From UBA6065 sp036565605 (GTDB lineage Bacteria > Patescibacteriota > Minisyncoccia > Phycocordibacterales > UBA6065): 8,764 nucleotides of DNA. The notes under the pieces are model-generated. The model did not search any database. It had not been told where the DNA came from and worked only from the letters and a program-made list of their open reading frames with translations. Within the stretch, counting starts at the first letter, position 1. Each line of letters begins with the position of its first letter. This document shows positions 5,607 through 8,764 of the stretch, piece after piece. The stretch covers positions 1-8,764 of the forward strand of contig DATCXV010000010.1 of the NCBI GenBank assembly GCA_036565605.1. The letters run 5' to 3'. The position numbers were made by a program, and so were the translations under genes.

Positions 5607-6164
5607 ATGGAAAAAAAGATCGTCACTGTCTGCTACCCCCTTCAATTCAAGAAGGACAGGCCCTCTATTCTTCTTGGAAGAAAAAAGGACACGCCCGGCG
5701 CGCAGAAGCTTCTCATGGTCGACCTCTGGAATGGAGGTGGCGGGAAACTCGAACCTGCCATCGACACATCCGTGCTCGCCTGCCACGCGCGCGAAACCAA
5801 AGAAGACTTCGGCATCACTTTGAATCTAGACGCTATAACCATTGTTGGCCGCATCGATGTCCGCAATCCCGGAGCGACCGTTGATATCGAACTCAACCTT
5901 GCTTTCTGCGAACAATGGGACGGACTTATCACGAGCGAAAGTCGAGAGATGAGGAACATTCAGTTCTTTCCTCTCGACAATCTGCCGTACGAAGAGATGA
6001 TGGATCTAGACAAAAAAGTGCATCTGCCGCACGCGCTTTATCAGTGCCTGAACAACGGGAGCATTCTGTGCACTCGTGTCGTTCACGAAGTCAAAGACAA
6101 ACGCATGAGAGTCATGCACATCGACGAGATCCGCTTCGAACCTCGATTCGTGCTTACCGCATAA
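5607..6164 (+). CDS. MTH1-like Nudix hydrolase (candidate 8-oxo-dGTP diphosphatase)
   Basis: 185 residues with the layout of MTH1/NUDT1-type sanitising Nudix enzymes, which hydrolyse oxidised purine dNTPs to monophosphates. Similar blocks are ILLGRKK (21-27), DLWNGGGGKLEP (39-50, with Asn42 at the base-recognition Asn), RETKEDFGI (62-70, the core of the Nudix box), VGRIDV, DIELNLAFCEQWDG, FFPLDNLPYEEMMDLDKKVHLP and a C-terminal extension of about 40 residues. The box is degenerate: it is two residues longer than GX5EX7REUXEEXGU, lacks the first Glu, has Thr for the hydrophobic residue and Asp for the last Glu. Glu63, Glu66 and Asp67 can still bind metal. I chose the ATG at 5607 because the promoter lies just upstream. 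It could have a different nucleotide substrate. Its own promoter and terminator make it a single-gene unit. Confidence 0.82.
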   Translation: MEKKIVTVCYPLQFKKDRPSILLGRKKDTPGAQKLLMVDLWNGGGGKLEPAIDTSVLACHARETKEDFGITLNLDAITIVGRIDVRNPGATVDIELNLAFCEQWDGLITSESREMRNIQFFPLDNLPYEEMMDLDKKVHLPHALYQCLNNGSILCTRVVHEVKDKRMRVMHIDEIRFEPRFVLTA

Positions 6165-6188
6165 GCGCCCACAGTGGGCGCTTTTTTT
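6163..6188 (+). terminator. Intrinsic terminator of the Nudix gene
   Basis: A 9-bp stem (6163-6171 with 6175-6183, CAG loop) followed by seven Ts (6182-6188). It begins inside the Nudix TAA and its T run touches the stop codon of the convergent MBL gene. On the minus strand the hairpin lacks a T run. Confidence 0.85.
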
Positions 6189-7033
6189 CATTCATGTTTG
6201 AACGTTTTCCCATCCGAGACAAACCGGATGGTGCCCACATTTGCGGTATTTATCATTGGTATGCCCAAACTTTGAAAGATCGCGACTGTTTCTGCATGTG
6301 GATGACCATAACGATTATCCTTTCCCGCCGAGAAAATTGCCCACTGTGGCGCAACCGTTTCAACATATTCTTTTCCAGATGACGTTCGCGAACCATGGTG
6401 TCCGGCTTTAAGGAGCGTACTTTGGAGTCCCGTGCCGTCTGTCTCTACCAAATGATTTTCGACTGCCATGGGCGAATCGCCGGTAAGCATCACCGACGTC
6501 GAGCCGAACACCATCTGCCCCACCACTGACGCGTCATTTGTATCTTTAAAATCTGTCACATCAATGTCCGGAAAAAGGATTCTGAAATATGATCCGTCGC
6601 CAAAGTCCACCACCTGACCGCGTCTTGCAACAACCTGATTAACACCACGCGCCTTCCGCACCCGGGCAATTTCATCATCAATAGCATTGTCCGAATCGAT
6701 GCCTGGCTCCATAAAGACACCAACCTGATAGCGGCCAAGAACATCCGGCAGTCCACCAATGTGATCTGCGTCCGGATGCGTTTCTACTACAACGTCGACG
6801 GAACGGTCGTACCATGGCATCACTTCAGAAAGCCGGCGCAAGACAATGCCGGACGGACCGCCATCGATTAACATGTCATGTCCACCTGGCGTGCGGATAT
6901 AGATCGCATCACCCTGTCCCACGTCCAAAAAATAGACACGCAAATTACTCTTACGTTCTTTGACATACGCAATGGTACTTACGATCAGCACAATCACAAG
7001 CGCTGTCAGAACGAATAACTTCCATCGCTTCAT
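6188..7033 (-). CDS. Membrane-anchored ComEC-type metallo-beta-lactamase-fold protein
   Basis: 281 residues matching the C-terminal MBL domain that is normally fused to ComEC. One N-terminal transmembrane helix (about 6-24) follows MKRWK, so by the positive-inside rule the enzyme domain faces out. The domain starts LRVYFLDVGQGDAIYI (31-46) and MLIDGG (54-59). Metal-site motifs are THPDADHIGG (85-94), LTGDS (183-187), LKAGHHGS (208-215) and NRYGHPH (240-246). In ComEC this domain is proposed to act as the nuclease that degrades the non-imported strand. Here it is a separate gene downstream of the ComEC channel fragment at the right edge. I chose the ATG at 7033: an extended -10 ends 6 nt before it, and the in-frame TTG two codons upstream lies before the likely transcript start. 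It could also act independently of DNA uptake. Confidence 0.88.
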   Translation of the reverse strand: MKRWKLFVLTALVIVLIVSTIAYVKERKSNLRVYFLDVGQGDAIYIRTPGGHDMLIDGGPSGIVLRRLSEVMPWYDRSVDVVVETHPDADHIGGLPDVLGRYQVGVFMEPGIDSDNAIDDEIARVRKARGVNQVVARRGQVVDFGDGSYFRILFPDIDVTDFKDTNDASVVGQMVFGSTSVMLTGDSPMAVENHLVETDGTGLQSTLLKAGHHGSRTSSGKEYVETVAPQWAIFSAGKDNRYGHPHAETVAIFQSLGIPMINTANVGTIRFVSDGKTFKHE

Positions 7034-7039
7034 ACACAA

Positions 7040-7048
7040 ACGATAGCA
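7040..7048 (-). promoter_or_regulatory. Extended -10 promoter of the MBL gene
   Basis: The minus strand reads TGCTATCGT, ending 6 nt before the ATG at 7033, which again gives a leaderless layout. There is no clear -35. Upstream is a pyrimidine-rich tract containing a 12-bp direct repeat. Confidence 0.5.
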
Positions 7049-7084
7049 AACCGAAGATAAAGAAATTCTAAAGAAAAGATAAAG

Positions 7085-7108
7085 AAAAAAGCCCCATTAG
7101 GAGGGGCT
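7085..7108 (-). terminator. Intrinsic terminator of the four-helix membrane protein gene
   Basis: On the minus strand a 6-bp stem AGCCCC/GGGGCT (7108-7103 with 7095-7090) has a 7-nt loop containing the gene's TAA stop, followed by six Ts (7090-7085). Because stop codon and hairpin coincide, a terminating ribosome would cover the stem. It separates this gene from the MBL gene, which then needs its own promoter. Confidence 0.78.
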
Positions 7109-7546
7109 CGTGAAAAATCCGCGGACAGCGCTGATCAGCTTGGACAATTCCATGGATAAGCGCACATACACTATCGAAAGCATTGCCGCCGCACTCATGA
7201 CCATTATGAACGCGAAGGCATTAACGCCGAAACTGTGTGTTGTGTGGGGTATGTGCAAGTTGAGCCACATAATCAGTGCGGCACCAACGGTAGTACACAG
7301 AACCAGCGTCATATTCCGGACTTTGGGACCAAATCTACCCTTCGATTGAAGGAAGCCAATGGAAAGCGCTGGTGCCCAGACCGCAAAAAACACGACCGAA
7401 AGAGCGACAGCTGTCGACGGCCTTACGAACTCTGGCCGAAACGGCAGAACCGTGACGCCGACGACTCCCACAAATATAGAGACAACCGTGAGCATGAACA
7501 CGAATCCTGTAAGAACGCAGAATGACTGCAGACGTTGTATTGCCAT
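7097..7546 (-). CDS. Four-helix membrane protein, function unknown
   Basis: 149 residues that I do not recognise. Four hydrophobic stretches are seen at about 10-33, 45-66, 78-96 and 108-128. The linker between helices 2 and 3 is basic (QSKGRFGPKVR), as is the tail, so both ends are probably cytoplasmic. There are no catalytic motifs. The ATG at 7544-7546 is preceded, with an 8-nt gap, by GGGGGAG (7561-7555), the only strong Shine-Dalgarno in the window. This makes its translation signals unlike those of its neighbours. It is divergent from the SOD gene with overlapping -35 sites. It lies between the ComEC channel gene and the MBL gene but is terminated before the latter. A link to DNA uptake or oxidative stress is only positional. 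Confidence 0.8.
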   Translation of the reverse strand: MAIQRLQSFCVLTGFVFMLTVVSIFVGVVGVTVLPFRPEFVRPSTAVALSVVFFAVWAPALSIGFLQSKGRFGPKVRNMTLVLCTTVGAALIMWLNLHIPHTTHSFGVNAFAFIMVMSAAAMLSIVYVRLSMELSKLISAVRGFFTSPS

Positions 7547-7554
7547 AGAATGAT

Positions 7555-7592
7555 CTCCCCCATCAGCCTATGCTTCCTCGCACTTTTGTCAA
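7555..7592 (-). promoter_or_regulatory. Promoter and ribosome binding site of the four-helix protein gene
   Basis: On the minus strand a consensus -35 TTGACA (7592-7587), a 16-nt spacer and a weak -10 TAGGCT (7570-7565), then the Shine-Dalgarno GGGGGAG (7561-7555). The -35 occupies almost the same bases as the -35 of the plus-strand SOD promoter. Confidence 0.45.
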
Positions 7593-7615
7593 ACCAACTA
7601 TTCCAAGCGTATAAT
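7586..7615 (+). promoter_or_regulatory. Predicted promoter of the superoxide dismutase gene
   Basis: TTGTCA (7586-7591), an 18-nt spacer and a consensus TATAAT (7610-7615). The expected start at about 7622 precedes the ATG at 7641 by 19 nt. An in-frame TTG lies at 7623, essentially at the predicted +1, and could serve as a leaderless start. Confidence 0.7.
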
Positions 7616-7640
7616 CTGTGTATTGGCTAACTCTACACAC

Positions 7641-8243
7641 ATGAAGAAATTCGAAGAAAAGAAATTTAACGTTCCGGCTTTGAAAGGCATATCGGCAAAA
7701 AATATCGAAGAGCATTTGAAGCTCTATGCCGGTTATGTGAAAAACTCCAATCTGATTCTGGAAAAGATCGGGGAACTTTCGGCGGACTCAGAGAAGAACG
7801 CATATGCATTGGGCGAGCTTCAGCGCCGCTTTGGCTTTGAATGGGGCGGTATGAGGAATCATGAATTTTATTTCGCCCATTTCGAAGGCGGAGCCCAGGC
7901 TCTTTCTGACGGCGCTCTGAAAAATGCCATTGTCGAAGAATGGGGATCCTTCGACGCGTGGCTTGCCCGCTTCAAAGCCATCGCAATGATCCGCGGCGTC
8001 GGCTGGGCAATGCTTTATTTCGATAAGAAAACCGGCCGCTTGGTGAACGCTTGGGTAGACGAGCAGCATCTGGGTCAACTTGTTGATGCCTCCCCTGTCT
8101 TGTGCCTTGATATGTGGGAACATTCCTTTGTTGCAGACTATCTGCCGTCTGGCAAAAAACAGTACGTCGAAGATTTCTTTGCGAACCTTAACTGGCAGAC
8201 GGCAGAGATGAACTTTGCAAACGCTTCTTCCAAAAACGGATAA
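7641..8243 (+). CDS. Fe/Mn-family superoxide dismutase
   Basis: Converts superoxide to oxygen and peroxide; likely cytoplasmic, since no signal peptide is seen. The 200 residues hold all four metal ligands: His25 (ISAKNIEEHLKLYAGYV), His74 (MRNHEFYF), Asp157 and His161 (LDMWEH). The second-shell positions that separate the subtypes read Gly70, where Fe enzymes carry Gln, and Gln142 (EQHLG), near where Mn enzymes carry Gln. This suggests a Mn or cambialistic enzyme, though the local alignment is not certain. The outer-shell HH pair of E. coli SodB is replaced by a shorter LKLYAGYV stretch. I chose the ATG at 7641. A TTG at 7623 would add MANSTH. There is no Shine-Dalgarno. The 3' end overlaps the convergent comEC gene by 56 bp. 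Confidence 0.95.
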   Translation: MKKFEEKKFNVPALKGISAKNIEEHLKLYAGYVKNSNLILEKIGELSADSEKNAYALGELQRRFGFEWGGMRNHEFYFAHFEGGAQALSDGALKNAIVEEWGSFDAWLARFKAIAMIRGVGWAMLYFDKKTGRLVNAWVDEQHLGQLVDASPVLCLDMWEHSFVADYLPSGKKQYVEDFFANLNWQTAEMNFANASSKNG

Positions 8244-8764
8244 GTCCAAAGACAATCGCAGCATACGAAAGAACAAGCAGAAAAGCTCCGATAGTTACAT
8301 GAATCGTTGAAAACGACAGATCGCCGAAAAGCGCTGTCGTTTTTAACATATACGAAAGAATAAGTGTCGTAGTCCAGGCGATCGGAAGCGCCAGCATGTG
8401 ACTTATAAATCCGATTGTGACCGCAATAAACCCGCCCAGCATAGACCATGGTACTGTCGGCAGAACAAGCAGATTCGGGACAAGCGCGACCACTGACATC
8501 TGCCCCATCATGTGCAAAATAAGCGGGGCTGTAAAAAGCTGCGTGCCTAATGTTGTCGCGATCATTTCGCGCAAACCGAATCGTTCGGTGATAAAGGAAA
8601 GCTTTTTCTCCAAGACAGGCGCCACATAAATCAAAGCAAGCGTCGAAAGGAGCGATAATTGAAAAGAAGCGTCGAACACAAGAATGCGCGGGTTATGTAA
8701 AATCATACAAAAAGCTGCGACACACAACGCCCGTGTCACATCATAGCGGCGGGCCGACGATCGA
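8188..8764 (-). CDS. comEC: ComEC/Rec2 competence channel, C-terminal part (cut by window edge)
   Basis: The C-terminal 191 residues or so of the inner-membrane channel that passes single-stranded DNA into the cytoplasm during natural transformation. The frame is open to the last base of the window, so the 5' end lies outside it. The first visible residues are SSARRYDVTRALCVAAFCM, then NPRILVFDASFQLSLLSTLAL, the signature of the Competence domain. Next comes VALVPNLLVLPTVPWSMLGGF and several further transmembrane helices. It stops after a short basic tail (FWKKRLQSSSLPSAS). The MBL domain that usually follows in the same polypeptide is absent and is encoded instead at 6188-7033. The final 56 bp overlap the SOD gene on the other strand. 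Whether the N-terminal OB-fold domain is fused cannot be seen. Confidence 0.88.
   Translation of the reverse strand, partial: RSSARRYDVTRALCVAAFCMILHNPRILVFDASFQLSLLSTLALIYVAPVLEKKLSFITERFGLREMIATTLGTQLFTAPLILHMMGQMSVVALVPNLLVLPTVPWSMLGGFIAVTIGFISHMLALPIAWTTTLILSYMLKTTALFGDLSFSTIHVTIGAFLLVLSYAAIVFGLIRFWKKRLQSSSLPSAS

Noticed and set aside
1..8764. Mobile element, CRISPR, defence island or alternative genetic code
   Set aside because: No transposase, integrase, terminal inverted repeats or repeat-spacer arrays were seen. TGA acts as a normal stop in rsmC and MBL, and no recognised gene needs TGA readthrough.

Overview
The window looks like a chromosomal segment from a Patescibacteria/CPR bacterium, most likely of the Parcubacteria type. 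This is an inference from gene content and style, not from a marker-gene tree. The genes are compact, with convergent genes that overlap. Most starts lack a Shine-Dalgarno sequence, and several sit almost exactly at the predicted transcription start. The DNA-uptake protein ComEC appears as separate pieces. TGA is used as a normal stop (rsmC and the MBL gene), so the CPR lineages that read TGA as glycine are unlikely. I see no insertion sequence, phage, CRISPR, tRNA or rRNA.

Bases 1-3700 hold a rearranged str region on the minus strand: rpsL (S12), rpsG (S7), a 65-residue membrane protein, then fusA (EF-G). rpsL-rpsG is a tight pair with its own promoter, a highly structured leader of about 138 nt, and its own terminator. 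fusA has a separate promoter, and a perfect 15-bp hairpin lies just past its stop. Bases 3700-5505 hold rsmC (16S rRNA G1207 methyltransferase, plus), a small site-2 protease (minus, overlapping rsmC by 8 bp) and rpmB (L28, plus).

Bases 5558-6188 hold an MTH1-like Nudix hydrolase with its own promoter and terminator. Bases 6188-8764 hold three minus-strand genes and one plus-strand gene. The minus genes are a membrane-anchored metallo-beta-lactamase-fold protein that matches the ComEC C-terminal domain, a four-helix membrane protein of unknown function, and the C-terminal part of the ComEC channel, which is cut by the window edge. The plus gene is an Fe/Mn superoxide dismutase lying between the ComEC pieces.

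Functionally the window combines translation and ribosome maturation (rpsL, rpsG, fusA, rpmB, rsmC), oxidative-damage defence (SOD and Nudix), membrane proteolysis (S2P) and DNA uptake (ComEC channel and MBL domain). Nothing here is clearly a new defence or mobile system. The points most worth following up are the structured rpsL leader, the recurrent leaderless promoter layout, the loss of a conserved proline in S12 and the split ComEC.
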